Both the position numbers and the translations under genes were made by a program. DNA of 64,000 bases from Chryseobacterium rhizosphaerae (GTDB lineage Bacteria > Bacteroidota > Bacteroidia > Flavobacteriales > Weeksellaceae), in assembly GCF_003385455.1 (NCBI RefSeq), contig NZ_QNUF01000022.1:25852-89851 (forward strand), given 5' to 3'. The notes beneath the pieces were generated by a model. The model had not been told where the DNA came from. It made no database searches and saw nothing but the letters and a program-made list of their open reading frames with translations. Of this stretch, positions 1-8,250 are shown piece after piece (within the stretch, counting starts at the first letter, position 1; every line of letters begins with the position of its first letter).

Positions 1-75
1 TTCCTTAAATTGTTCCTGGAAATCTGATATAAGTTTTGTAATTGATTCACGAAATGTGTATTTTCGCAAAAGTTT

Positions 76-588
76 ATGAGAAAATTAGTCTTCATATCAT
101 TAGTCAGTCTGTTGAGCTGCAATAGAAATGCACAGCCGGCACATCCTCCCGTAGGCGGTGTTTTGAGCCAAAAAGATCTGGACGTTTCTAAAGAAAGGAT
201 GAAAAATCTGAATACCATAGAAAGAGGGCATATCCAGCAGTGGGCCAATAGCCAGCCGGTAAAATATTATCCTACACAGCTTAATTACTGGGTTACAGTG
301 GAAGGGTATGATCAGAGAGAAAGGAGAGCAGATAATACCATGATCTCTTATTCTTATGATCTGTATGATTTTGATGAGACCAAGATTTATGATCAGTCTT
401 TTGAAAGAAGAGACGCTAAATTTGGACATTTTGATGAGCTGAAAGCTGTAGAAAATGCATTACGATTTATACGTAATGGAGAAGAGGTAACCCTTTTGGT
501 ACCATCTTCCCTGGCATATGGAACATTTGGAGACGAAAAAAAAATAGATAACGACATCCCATTAATCATAAAATTAAAAGCTTTATAA
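76..588 (+). CDS. gldI: GldI-like FKBP-type peptidyl-prolyl isomerase lipoprotein
   Basis: Probable gliding-motility-associated lipoprotein GldI, a periplasmic FKBP-fold prolyl isomerase thought to help fold envelope and type IX secretion components. The N-terminus is a lipoprotein signal with lipobox LLSC (Cys15). The C-terminal half carries FKBP features: 'YDQSFERR', 'VENALRFIRNGEEVTLLVPSSLAYG' as two adjoining blocks, and a final 'IPLIIKLKAL' strand. Length (170 aa) fits GldI. It lies 3 bases before the next gene, itself a prolyl isomerase, so the two probably form one operon. A TATTTTCG box just upstream (about 59-66) may be the promoter. The role in gliding is known for Flavobacterium; whether this organism glides cannot be read here. 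Confidence 0.82.
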   Translation: MRKLVFISLVSLLSCNRNAQPAHPPVGGVLSQKDLDVSKERMKNLNTIERGHIQQWANSQPVKYYPTQLNYWVTVEGYDQRERRADNTMISYSYDLYDFDETKIYDQSFERRDAKFGHFDELKAVENALRFIRNGEEVTLLVPSSLAYGTFGDEKKIDNDIPLIIKLKAL

Positions 589-591
589 TAC

Positions 592-1707
592 ATGAAATTG
601 TTTAACAAAAATATAATTCTGGCAGCGGCAAGTATTTCGCTGATGAGTTGTACTCCAATTTATAAAAAAATGAACGTAGACAAAGAAACTTACGAAGGTC
701 TTAATGACGGACTTTATGCAAATTTTCAAACCACAAAAGGGAATCTGATTGTAAAGTTTGAAGACAAGAAAGCACCAGTAACTGTGGCCAACTTTATCGG
801 TCTTGCAGAAGGGAAAATCGACAACAAGGCTAAAGCTAAAGGAGTTCCTTATTATGATGGAACAATTTTCCACAGAGTGATCAAAGATTTCATGATTCAG
901 GGAGGTGATCCTCAGGGAACAGGAATGGGAGATCCTGGATATAAATTCGAGGATGAGAGAAACGACCTTAAACATACTGGAAAAGGTATTCTTTCTATGG
1001 CAAACTCTGGACCTAATACCAATGGTTCTCAGTTTTTCATCACTGAAGTGGCTACACCTTGGTTAGACGGAAAACACACTATTTTCGGTAAAGTAGTGAA
1101 AGGAAATGACGTAATTGATGCTATTGCTAACGTTGAAAAAGGAGCTCAGGATAAGCCTAAAACAGATATCGTTTTAGAAAAAGTTTCTGTTTTCGGTAAA
1201 GGTGATGAGTACAAAAACTACGATGCAGCTAAGACTTTCAGCGAAGGGAAAGCTAAAATCGCAGAAAATAATAAAGCTTTCATTGCTAAAGAGGAAGCTG
1301 AAAGAAAGAAAAAAGAAGAAGAATTCAAAGCTAATCAGGAGAAAATGACTGAAGCCCTGAAAGCAGGTATGCAGAAAACTGAATCTGGTCTTTATTACAA
1401 AATTACAAAAACGACAGACGGAAAAGCTCCGAAATCAGGTGATAATGTATCTGTACACTATGCTGGAAAGTTAGTAGACGGGACAGAATTTGATTCTTCA
1501 TTCAAAAGAAATGAGCCTATCGATATTCCAATCGGAATGGGAAGAGTAATCAAAGGATGGGATGAAGGGATCCTGTTATTGAAAGAAGGTGAAACTGCTA
1601 CTTTATTGATCCCGCCAGCAATGGCTTATGGAGAAAGAGGAGCAGGAGGAGTTATTCCGCCAAACGCTTGGTTAATCTTCGATGTTGAGCTTGTAAAAGT
1701 GAAATAA
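592..1707 (+). CDS. Cyclophilin-FKBP fusion lipoprotein (two prolyl isomerase domains)
   Basis: A 371-aa envelope lipoprotein with two unrelated prolyl-isomerase folds. A lipobox near residue 20 (LMSC) follows a short signal. Residues about 45-200 are a cyclophilin domain ('FHRVIKDFMIQGGDPQGTG', 'NGSQFFIT', 'WLDGKHTIFGKV'). A charged helical linker rich in Lys/Glu spans about 205-260. Residues about 265-371 are an FKBP domain ('GDNVSVHYAGKLVDGTEFDS', 'VIKGWDEGILLLKEGE', 'YGERGAGGVIPPNAWLIFDV'). Both retain typical binding-site residues, so both are probably active. The likely role is folding of exported proteins alongside the GldI-like neighbour. A strong terminator follows, so this ends the operon. 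Confidence 0.9.
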   Translation: MKLFNKNIILAAASISLMSCTPIYKKMNVDKETYEGLNDGLYANFQTTKGNLIVKFEDKKAPVTVANFIGLAEGKIDNKAKAKGVPYYDGTIFHRVIKDFMIQGGDPQGTGMGDPGYKFEDERNDLKHTGKGILSMANSGPNTNGSQFFITEVATPWLDGKHTIFGKVVKGNDVIDAIANVEKGAQDKPKTDIVLEKVSVFGKGDEYKNYDAAKTFSEGKAKIAENNKAFIAKEEAERKKKEEEFKANQEKMTEALKAGMQKTESGLYYKITKTTDGKAPKSGDNVSVHYAGKLVDGTEFDSSFKRNEPIDIPIGMGRVIKGWDEGILLLKEGETATLLIPPAMAYGERGAGGVIPPNAWLIFDVELVKVK

Positions 1708-1727
1708 TTGAAATCTTTTTAAGATAT

Positions 1728-1758
1728 AAAAGCCGTTCCGGAAGGGGCGGCTTTTTTT
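1728..1758 (+). terminator. Rho-independent terminator after the PPIase pair
   Basis: Stem AAAGCCGTTCC / GGGGCGGCTTT (pairs include G-U) with a GAA-type loop, followed by a run of T, 20 bases after the stop codon. Confidence 0.85.
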
Positions 1759-1826
1759 GTTTTTGATGGAAGAATAAGAAATTTTGGTCAGACTTTAAAA
1801 AATATTATTTTAGTAAAAAATACCTT

Positions 1827-2990
1827 GTGAAAAAAATTTTACTTAGTCTCTTGTTATTATCTAATCTTAACTTGTTTGCCCAGGGGAAGAAATTCTTTGA
1901 AGGGGGAGAGGTTCAGCTAAAAGAAGCCGTTGAAAAACTCAACTTACAATATTCTACCGATTTACCTTTTGTAAAAGTGAATATTAATGGAAAAATGTAT
2001 AATTTTCTGTTCGATACCGGAGCTCCAACTATTATTTCTACAGCCATCTATACTGATCTGGGGCTTGAAAAAAAACATAAAAGTACTGTAAAGGACTCTC
2101 AGAAAAACAAACAGGAACAGATTTTCACCGTATTGCCTGAGATGGTTGTCGACCAGGTTACCTTTAAAAATATAGGGGTTATGGTGATGGATCTTAAAGC
2201 GGCAGAATTCGGATGTCTAAAAGTGGATGGTATTCTCGGAGCCAATCAGATGGCAAAACTTTTTTGGCGGATAAATTATACTGAAAAATCTCTGGAAGTG
2301 ACTCAAAGTCTTTCCAGGTTTGATCTTAAAGGGTATGATATTGTTATCCCTTTTGAGACGAAAGATCAGAAAACTCCCATCGTAGAAACAAAAATTTTAG
2401 ATAAAAAAAATAATTTTACTTTCGATACCGGTTTTTCAGGGAATATAAAGATTACAGAGAATGACTTTAATGCTAAGAAAGTATCAGAGCGAATAGAAGT
2501 ATATGGGAATAATGCGGTAGGAGCTTATGGTGCCGGAAAGCCCACACTCGGTTATATTTTCAAACCCTCAGATTGGGTATTGGGAAATAAAAATTTTACC
2601 AATGAGATAATGACTACAGGAAGTTCAAATTTGATTGGAAATGATTTCCTGAAAAATTTTGTTTTTATTTTAGACTGGTCTGATCATAAAATCTATATGA
2701 AACAGATTGGAAATAATTCTCATAAACTGGAATCTTTCGGTTTTGGATATCGTTTTATAGATACAAAACCTACGGTTGTTTATATATTTCAGGAAGAGCA
2801 TTTTCCTTTACAGATTGGCGATTCAATTATCAGTATTAATGATATTAAGCTTGATAATCTCGATAAAGATGGTGCATGTCACTATTTTCTCAATAGGGTA
2901 GAAAGTCAATATGATACGATTAATGTGAAAATTAAGAGGAATGGGAATATACTGGATATAACCCTGAAAAAGAAAGCATATCTGAAATAA
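1827..2990 (+). CDS. Secreted retropepsin-like aspartic protease with C-terminal PDZ-like domain
   Basis: 387 aa. The start is a GTG followed by MKKILLSLLLLSNLNLFAQ, a clear Sec signal ending FAQ. Two retropepsin-type motifs are visible: 'FLFDTGAPTII' near residue 60 and 'FTFDTGFSGN' near residue 195, each supplying the Asp of D-T-G. Pairing of two such half-sites in one chain fits a pepsin/retropepsin-like protease of the periplasm or outer surface. The C-terminal about 90 residues ('LQIGDSIISINDIKLDNLD', then 'INVKIKRNGNILDITLKKK') look like a PDZ domain. Related flavobacterial proteins are usually called aspartyl protease family proteins; the substrate is unknown. It stands alone after a terminator. 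Confidence 0.8.
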   Translation: MKKILLSLLLLSNLNLFAQGKKFFEGGEVQLKEAVEKLNLQYSTDLPFVKVNINGKMYNFLFDTGAPTIISTAIYTDLGLEKKHKSTVKDSQKNKQEQIFTVLPEMVVDQVTFKNIGVMVMDLKAAEFGCLKVDGILGANQMAKLFWRINYTEKSLEVTQSLSRFDLKGYDIVIPFETKDQKTPIVETKILDKKNNFTFDTGFSGNIKITENDFNAKKVSERIEVYGNNAVGAYGAGKPTLGYIFKPSDWVLGNKNFTNEIMTTGSSNLIGNDFLKNFVFILDWSDHKIYMKQIGNNSHKLESFGFGYRFIDTKPTVVYIFQEEHFPLQIGDSIISINDIKLDNLDKDGACHYFLNRVESQYDTINVKIKRNGNILDITLKKKAYLK

Positions 2991-3143
2991 CGAACAGCTG
3001 TTGTAGAAAAGGATTGTTGATATTCTAAAAAAGGATCAGGAAAATTGATGTATGCCAATATGGATTACCGTAGAAATCCGGATTTCTGTACAACCAATTT
3101 ATGCTTATCTTTATCCATCACCAATGAAACAAAATATAAGAAT

Positions 3144-3359
3144 ATGATTAATCTAGATTATGCTTTGATCCGAAAAGAAATTGAAGCACAAGTATGTAAA
3201 GAACATGGTTTGCATCCTGAATTTGTGAAAACAGATGATGGTTTTGGAATAAAGGCCTGTTGTGAACCTTTCAGGATAGAACTGGGAGCAAAATCTGAAA
3301 AAATGATTGAGGAAGAAACGATAAAGATTCTTACCGAGATGATGAAAGGCATTGAATAA
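3144..3359 (+). CDS. Small hypothetical protein (71 aa)
   Basis: Not recognised. I chose the ATG at 3144 (MINLDYALIRKEIEAQ...) because the longer frame upstream, from 3045, reads like non-coding sequence and a TATCTTTA box lies about 40 bases before this ATG. The protein is small and probably cytoplasmic, with no signal or membrane segment. It has a helix, a middle 'CKEHGLHPEF' and a 'KACCEPF' segment, then an acidic C-terminal helix. Three Cys and two His could bind a metal, but that is speculation. A bidirectional terminator follows. Confidence 0.6.
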   Translation: MINLDYALIRKEIEAQVCKEHGLHPEFVKTDDGFGIKACCEPFRIELGAKSEKMIEEETIKILTEMMKGIE

Positions 3360-3379
3360 ATGATCAGTGGGTCTAACAC

Positions 3380-3407
3380 AAAAAACCGTCCCAAAGGACG
3401 GTTTTTT
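3380..3407. terminator. Bidirectional terminator
   Basis: AAAAAACCGTCC, loop CAAA, GGACGGTTTTTT: a near-perfect hairpin with A and T tracts on both sides, between convergent genes at 3144-3359 and 3430-3684. Confidence 0.9.
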
Positions 3408-3429
3408 CAGTAAAAAAAAGAATTAAAAG

Positions 3430-3684
3430 TTATATGTTTCTGCTGGACCTTTTTTTCATACTTGTCCCCGCAAGGGAACTGATGAATACAAGACCAAAGC
3501 CGATGTAAGCGGCAAATGCGGTCAGATATATTATTAAGCTGTTAAAGCTTGGTTTTAAGGTGTATACCAATACAGAAAAGACGGCAAAACTCAATACCAA
3601 AAGCAGGCTCCAGATATGCATTTTTGCAGCATCTTCATTTCTCTTAAAAATCATTTCAAAAAAATCTCTCATCATTACTAACAT
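3430..3684 (-). CDS. Small two-helix membrane protein
   Basis: 84-aa protein with a short charged N-terminus (MRDFFEMIFKRNEDAAK) and two hydrophobic segments at about residues 24-42 and 48-70, then a basic tail (KKRSSRNI). Topology suggests an inner-membrane protein with both ends in the cytoplasm. No family recognised. Alternative ATG starts lie 9 and 12 bases inside. It is monocistronic and ends at the shared bidirectional terminator. Confidence 0.6.
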   Translation of the reverse strand: MLVMMRDFFEMIFKRNEDAAKMHIWSLLLVLSFAVFSVLVYTLKPSFNSLIIYLTAFAAYIGFGLVFISSLAGTSMKKRSSRNI

Positions 3685-4293
3685 TTTAAGGGTTATACAT
3701 TAATTTATATGGATAAGCAGCTGTCTTACATGGTAAAAAGAATATATTCTCTTACTGGGCTAAGGTTCACGAAGACGTGCCATTTATTTATACGACTGAG
3801 CCCGGAGCATAAAGCTTAGGGTTGATCAGTAAATTTTTTGAATCATTAATGACTCATGGGTTCTGATACCAGTTTGATACAGATTATAAGTTTTATTGCG
3901 AAAAACAAACCGAAGGTTGATTAATCACAATTTCCATATCATTTAGGGTATCGTAGAAAAAAAAGATTCACATTTTGAATCAGTGGAAAACTGAAAATCT
4001 ATAGAAGATCTTTTTTTTCATCTAGTGTTTTTATGTTTTTTTCGTTTTAAGACATGCCAATTTCATGCCAAAGTGAGTATTTTACCATTAACATTTTATT
4101 TTTTATGGCTGTATGTAGTTGTTTTACAGTGTTTTTTCAGACTTATTTCCTTAAACAAGGAGAAATGTTTTAAATTTTGGATTCTGATGATGAAAATTTC
4201 GGGCTAAAGCTCATTTCTATTAAGAAAATAAATAAGCCATTTGATTATATAATCACAACCGTAAAAATAGGTGTGATCATCTGTTTTTATATT
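3685..4293. other. Gene-free stretch of about 600 bp
   Basis: AT-rich intergenic DNA. It holds a weak hairpin at about 3965-3981 (GATTCA...TGAATC), a T-rich hairpin-like segment at about 3994-4019, and at 4200-4221 a minus-strand half copy of the GGCTTTAGCC repeat found elsewhere in the window. A 60-codon open frame (4025-4207) has Cys/Phe-rich, low-complexity composition and no start signal; I do not call it a gene. Confidence 0.5.
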
Positions 4294-5238
4294 CTATTTT
4301 TTTTGACTGTTTATTCCTGAAAGAAATGTACCAATCCGCTCATTAATTTCATTTGGAAACTCTCCATTGATTGCATGTGAAGCTGCCGGCCAAATTTCAG
4401 CTTCAATAGGGTTCGAAAGACTTTTTGCATAGGCTAAGGCTTTAGCTGAATCATGTACAATACTTTTGCCTGCAAAAATGACCAATATTGGTGCTTGAAT
4501 AGAGTTTAACTGTTCAGTAGTAAACTGCTTAGGAGGTGGTGTTTTGATCAGAAAATCTTTTAATCCAATCGAAATAAGGCGAGCGGTAGAATCTTGCGGA
4601 TCGACCTGAGCTCCTCCAGAAATCCAGCTCATTGATTTTTTGCGCCAGGATTCAGGAACAAAAGGAAGAATAGTAATCAGTGAAAACAGAATGATTTTCA
4701 GAGAAAATGGAGCAAAAACCAGCGCGGGATCCAACAAGATAATGGATGCAATATATTTTTGATAATAGACGGCATAATTTACTGCGGACCAGCCGCCAAA
4801 AGAAACACCCACCAGATGGACCTTTGTTAGTTGTAGTTCCCTCAAGACGTCTTCTACCCAGACAGCCTGTTGTTCATTATCTTTAATAGGTTTTGTTTGG
4901 GTACTCATACCGGGTTCACCCAGAAGATCCATAGAATAAACATCATAAGTCTTGAGCAGTCCTGCCATATTGGGTTCCCACATGGGTGTTGAAGCTGCTC
5001 TTCCCGGAAAAAGCAGAATAGGTATTCCTCCCCGGTTTCCAAACCGATAGACCCTTACTGTTCCATAAGTAGTATCGATATCGAAGATCTCCTGTGGTAC
5101 AGGAAGTTTCTTCATGGCTTCATCATAAAATGTAAGAAATTTCTGATGTATTTTTTCTGATTTGAATCTACTTATTTCCATACCATATTCTATTATTCTA
5201 ATGTAAGATGGTGTAATATAGCTATTTAATATGGTCAA
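4294..5238 (-). CDS. Alpha/beta hydrolase
   Basis: 314-aa alpha/beta-hydrolase-fold enzyme. The oxyanion-hole strand is 'GIPILLFPGRAAS', the nucleophile elbow is 'GVSFGGW' (Ser about residue 147), the acid is probably in the 'ILVIFAGKSIVHDSAK' strand region, and the His is in 'AASHAINGEFP' near the C-terminus. There is no signal peptide, so it is probably cytoplasmic. The order of motifs resembles carboxylesterase or haloperoxidase-like hydrolases, but substrate cannot be told. An internal ATG at 5181 (MEISRFKSEKIHQKF) is an equally likely start, since the first 19 residues look unlike the family. It is transcribed alone. Confidence 0.8.
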   Translation of the reverse strand: MTILNSYITPSYIRIIEYGMEISRFKSEKIHQKFLTFYDEAMKKLPVPQEIFDIDTTYGTVRVYRFGNRGGIPILLFPGRAASTPMWEPNMAGLLKTYDVYSMDLLGEPGMSTQTKPIKDNEQQAVWVEDVLRELQLTKVHLVGVSFGGWSAVNYAVYYQKYIASIILLDPALVFAPFSLKIILFSLITILPFVPESWRKKSMSWISGGAQVDPQDSTARLISIGLKDFLIKTPPPKQFTTEQLNSIQAPILVIFAGKSIVHDSAKALAYAKSLSNPIEAEIWPAASHAINGEFPNEINERIGTFLSGINSQKK

Positions 5239-5411
5239 AATAGCAATTCAGAAACAAAATCTGATTTAAAATATCCGGATCCATTGAAGACTAAAATGAA
5301 ATTTGATCAGTTATAGTCTCCGGCAGATGTATTGTACAACCTCCGAATCTTTGCAAGCATCGAATGCGAATTATGTTTTGGCGACAGCCATTAGATGAAT
5401 TTTTATAAGAT

Positions 5412-5431
5412 AAAAGGGCTAAAGCCCTTTT
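5412..5431. repeat. GGGCTAAAGCCC palindromic intergenic repeat
   Basis: AAAAGGGCT-AA-AGCCCTTTT, a compact palindrome. The core is the reverse complement of the GGGCTTTAGCCC units at about 16018, 16421 and 43709, so this is one more member of the dispersed family. Confidence 0.6.
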
Positions 5432-5450
5432 CGATTGATGATAAATTAGA

Positions 5451-5492
5451 GAGTTCATAAAAACCCGAATTTTTCAAGGTTTCTATGAACTC
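5451..5492. terminator. Hairpin downstream of the M28 peptidase genes
   Basis: 15-base arms (GAGTTCATAAAAACC and GGTTTCTATGAACTC) with one mismatch and a 12-base loop, 35 bases past the end of the first M28 gene. It lacks a good T tract on the minus strand, so it may stabilise the 3' end of the mRNA as well as, or instead of, terminating. Confidence 0.6.
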
Positions 5493-5526
5493 TTTTGATG
5501 TTAATTTTTTAAGATACAAACGGGGA

Positions 5527-6885
5527 TTACCAGTTTTTATCAATCATGTAGATCATCTGTGTCATTGCTGCAGCGCCTAGCAGAAGCTCTCTGCGGTTTA
5601 CCTTTTCAAAGGTATCTTCTTCGGTGTGATGGATATCGAAATATCTTTGTGAATCGGGCATCAGCTCAGCAGCTGGGATTCCCATATCGTGAAGTGGGTA
5701 TAAATCTGTTCCTGAGAATCTTTCGTTAAAGTTATAGACTCCATAAGGAAGGAAGAGTTTTGACCAGCCCTTGATTTGATTTCTTTTGGTATCATCCATA
5801 TCCAGGGCAATACCTCTCGGGGCAAAACCGCCGGCATCAGATTCAATAGCGAAAAGATGTTTTTCATTGTTTTCTTTTACCGCTTTACCATACTGAACAC
5901 CTCCTTTTACGCCGTTTTCTTCATTGGCGAAACATACAACTCTGATGGTATGGTTGTTTTGTATTCCCAGTTTTTTGAAGGTTCTCAAGACTTCTATACT
6001 CTGAACAATTCCGGCTCCGTCATCATGTGCTCCTTCACCTACATCCCAAGAATCCAGGTGTCCGCCAACAACAATAACGCTTTGGTCTTTTTTACCCGTA
6101 ATTTCACCAATAACAGAGTGGGAGAGTTTCTCACCTTTCATCCCACAGTTGGAATTAAGTTTGGCCGTGATCTTCTGGTTTTTCAGCAGAGTTTCCAGCT
6201 CATCTGCCGTTGTGTTTCCAACAGCTACAGCGGGTACTTTGGATACATTATCTTCATAACGCATTGCTCCGGTATGGGGAACATCATCGAAAGCTGAAGA
6301 AAGAGAACGTATAATAGCGAATTTCCCCCCTTTTTTAGCAGTTAATGCCGCAGCAGTTACCCGATATTTGGCAGCATCACTATATCCTTTGAATGTTTCT
6401 ATAAATGACTGACTGAAAGGGTAGTTGAAGAAAACAATCTTATCCTTTACTTTCTCAGCAGGCAATGCATTATATTCTTCAATGGATTTTACCATGATGA
6501 TTTCTCCTGAAATATCTTTTCCTCCTGTCCCTTCAGAATTTCCTAAAGAAAGCATTTTAAGATTTTTCCAGCTGCCGTTTGCCGTTTTGATGTGCAAGGA
6601 TTCCTTGCCTCTTTCCCAGACCGGAATCATTACTTCCTGAAGCCAGACTTTATCGGCTCCGGCATCTTTAAGTTTCTGCGCTGCCCATTTTACGGACTTT
6701 TCATAAGCTTCGGAACCGCTTAAACGATGGCCAATATTTTTGGTGAGTTCCCTCAATTCGTTATAGCCTTTTCCATTGTTTAAGATTTCAGTAGAAATCC
6801 TGTTAAACTGTACGGAATCTTCTTTGGTTTGGCCCAAAACAGCTACTCCCAAAAGTAATAATGTTGTACCTAATATCTTTTTCAT
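5527..6885 (-). CDS. Secreted M28 family zinc aminopeptidase, copy 1
   Basis: About 452-aa exported M28-type metallopeptidase. A Sec signal (MKKILGTTLLLLGVAVLGQ) starts at the ATG at 6885; a TTG 9 bases further out is possible but would overlap the previous gene. After an N-terminal region and a PA-like insert (about 100-250), the di-zinc catalytic domain shows all expected residues: H276 and D278 in GGHLDSWD, HDDGAG, catalytic E322 and ligand E323 in NEENG, the Asp of 'IESDAGG' and the His pair in 'FDIHHTEEDT'. It probably trims peptides in the periplasm or outside the cell. It is the last of three tandem paralogues and is close in sequence to copy 2. Confidence 0.9.
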   Translation of the reverse strand: MKKILGTTLLLLGVAVLGQTKEDSVQFNRISTEILNNGKGYNELRELTKNIGHRLSGSEAYEKSVKWAAQKLKDAGADKVWLQEVMIPVWERGKESLHIKTANGSWKNLKMLSLGNSEGTGGKDISGEIIMVKSIEEYNALPAEKVKDKIVFFNYPFSQSFIETFKGYSDAAKYRVTAAALTAKKGGKFAIIRSLSSAFDDVPHTGAMRYEDNVSKVPAVAVGNTTADELETLLKNQKITAKLNSNCGMKGEKLSHSVIGEITGKKDQSVIVVGGHLDSWDVGEGAHDDGAGIVQSIEVLRTFKKLGIQNNHTIRVVCFANEENGVKGGVQYGKAVKENNEKHLFAIESDAGGFAPRGIALDMDDTKRNQIKGWSKLFLPYGVYNFNERFSGTDLYPLHDMGIPAAELMPDSQRYFDIHHTEEDTFEKVNRRELLLGAAAMTQMIYMIDKNW

Positions 6886-6887
6886 GA

Positions 6888-8249
6888 TTACCAATTTTTA
6901 TCAATCATATAAATAAGTTGTGTCATCACACTGGAGCCGAGAAGAAGTTCTCTGCGGTTTACTTTTTCAAAAGTATCTTCTGAAGTGTGATGGATATCGA
7001 AATAACGTTGTGGATCAGGAACTAATTCTGCAGAGGGAACACCCATTTCATGGAGTGGAGCAATATCTGACCCTGAATATTTTCCCTCGAAATTGTAAAC
7101 TCCATAGGGCAAGAAGAGGTTTACCCAGCTTTTGATCTGGTCTCTTTTGGTGTTGTCCATTTCTAACGAAATACCTCGTGGAGCATAGCCCCCTGCATCA
7201 GATTCAATGGCGAAAAGATGTTTTTCGTTGTGATCTTTAGCTGTTTTTCCATATTGCTTGCCTCCTTTTGTCCCATTTTCTTCATTGGCGAAACAAACGG
7301 CTCTGATGGTATGGTTATTTTGTATTCCCAGTTTTTTGAAGGTTCTTAAGACTTCTATACTCTGAACGATTCCTGCTCCGTCATCATGAGCTCCTTCTCC
7401 TACATCCCACGAATCAAGATGGCCGCCAACAACAATAACGTTTTGATCTTTTTTGCCTGTAATTTCACCAATAACAGAGTGGGAGAGTTTCTCACCTCTC
7501 ATCCCACAGTTGGAATTAAGTTTTGCCGTTACCTTTTGATTTTTTAATAAAGCTTCCAGTTCGTCTGCGCTGGTGTTTCCAATCGTCACTGCGGGAACTT
7601 TAGACACATTATCATCATAACGCATATTTCCGGTGTGTGGAACATCATCAAAAGCGGAAGAAAGAGAGCGTATAACAGCAAATTTCCCTCCTTTTTTAGC
7701 CGTTAAAGAAGCTGCTGTCCTTCTGTAAGCTCCAGCTTCCCGATAGGCAATAAAGGTTTGTACATGTCCCTGATTGAAGGGGTAATTAAAGAAAACAATT
7801 TTATTTTTAACTTTTTCAGCCGGTAACCTGTCATATTCTTCCAATGATTTTACCATGATGATTTCTCCTGAAACATCTTTTCCTCCTGTCCCTTCAGAGT
7901 TGCCCAAAGAAAGCATTTTAAGGCTTTTCCAGCTTCCATTTGAAGTTTTGATGTGTAAGGATTCCTTACCTCTTTCCCAGACAGGAATCATCACTTCCTG
8001 AAGCCAGACTTTATCAGCTCCGGCATCTTTAAGTTTCTGTGCCGCCCATTTTACAGATTCTTCATAAGCTTGAGAACCGCTCAACCGGTTACCAATATTT
8101 TTGGTGAGCTCTTTTAATTCATTGTAGCCTTTTCCATTATTCAGGATTTCTGTGGAAATCCTGTTAAACTGTATAGAATCCTCTTTGGTTTGGCCGGATA
8201 CAAAAGCCACCCCGAGAATCAGTACTGATAGATTTATAATTTTTTTCAT
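6888..8249 (-). CDS. Secreted M28 family zinc aminopeptidase, copy 2
   Basis: About 453-aa paralogue of the genes on either side, with signal peptide MKKIINLSVLILGVAFVSGQ. I prefer the ATG at 8249, two bases after the previous stop, over the in-frame ATG at 8267, which would overlap copy 3. Catalytic residues are complete: GGHLDSWD, HDDGAG, NEENG, 'IESDAGG', 'FDIHHTSEDT'. It is far more similar to copy 1 than to copy 3, with long identical blocks, so these two arose by a later duplication. The stop-start junctions of copies 3/2 and 2/1 have almost the same DNA sequence. Probably translated from one mRNA with its neighbours. Confidence 0.9.
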   Translation of the reverse strand: MKKIINLSVLILGVAFVSGQTKEDSIQFNRISTEILNNGKGYNELKELTKNIGNRLSGSQAYEESVKWAAQKLKDAGADKVWLQEVMIPVWERGKESLHIKTSNGSWKSLKMLSLGNSEGTGGKDVSGEIIMVKSLEEYDRLPAEKVKNKIVFFNYPFNQGHVQTFIAYREAGAYRRTAASLTAKKGGKFAVIRSLSSAFDDVPHTGNMRYDDNVSKVPAVTIGNTSADELEALLKNQKVTAKLNSNCGMRGEKLSHSVIGEITGKKDQNVIVVGGHLDSWDVGEGAHDDGAGIVQSIEVLRTFKKLGIQNNHTIRAVCFANEENGTKGGKQYGKTAKDHNEKHLFAIESDAGGYAPRGISLEMDNTKRDQIKSWVNLFLPYGVYNFEGKYSGSDIAPLHEMGVPSAELVPDPQRYFDIHHTSEDTFEKVNRRELLLGSSVMTQLIYMIDKNW

Positions 8250-8250
8250 G

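Noticed and set aside
1..69. A minus-strand frame from TTG at 69 to the window edge (MRKYTFRESITKLISDFQEQ...)
   Set aside because: Only 23 codons are visible, the start would be TTG inside the gldI promoter region, and I recognise no family. It could be the 5' end of a divergent gene but cannot be supported from this window.
4025..4207. 60-codon open frame in the gap
   Set aside because: Phe/Cys/Leu-rich low-complexity product, no promoter box, overlaps a repeat at its end. It reads like AT-rich chance sequence.
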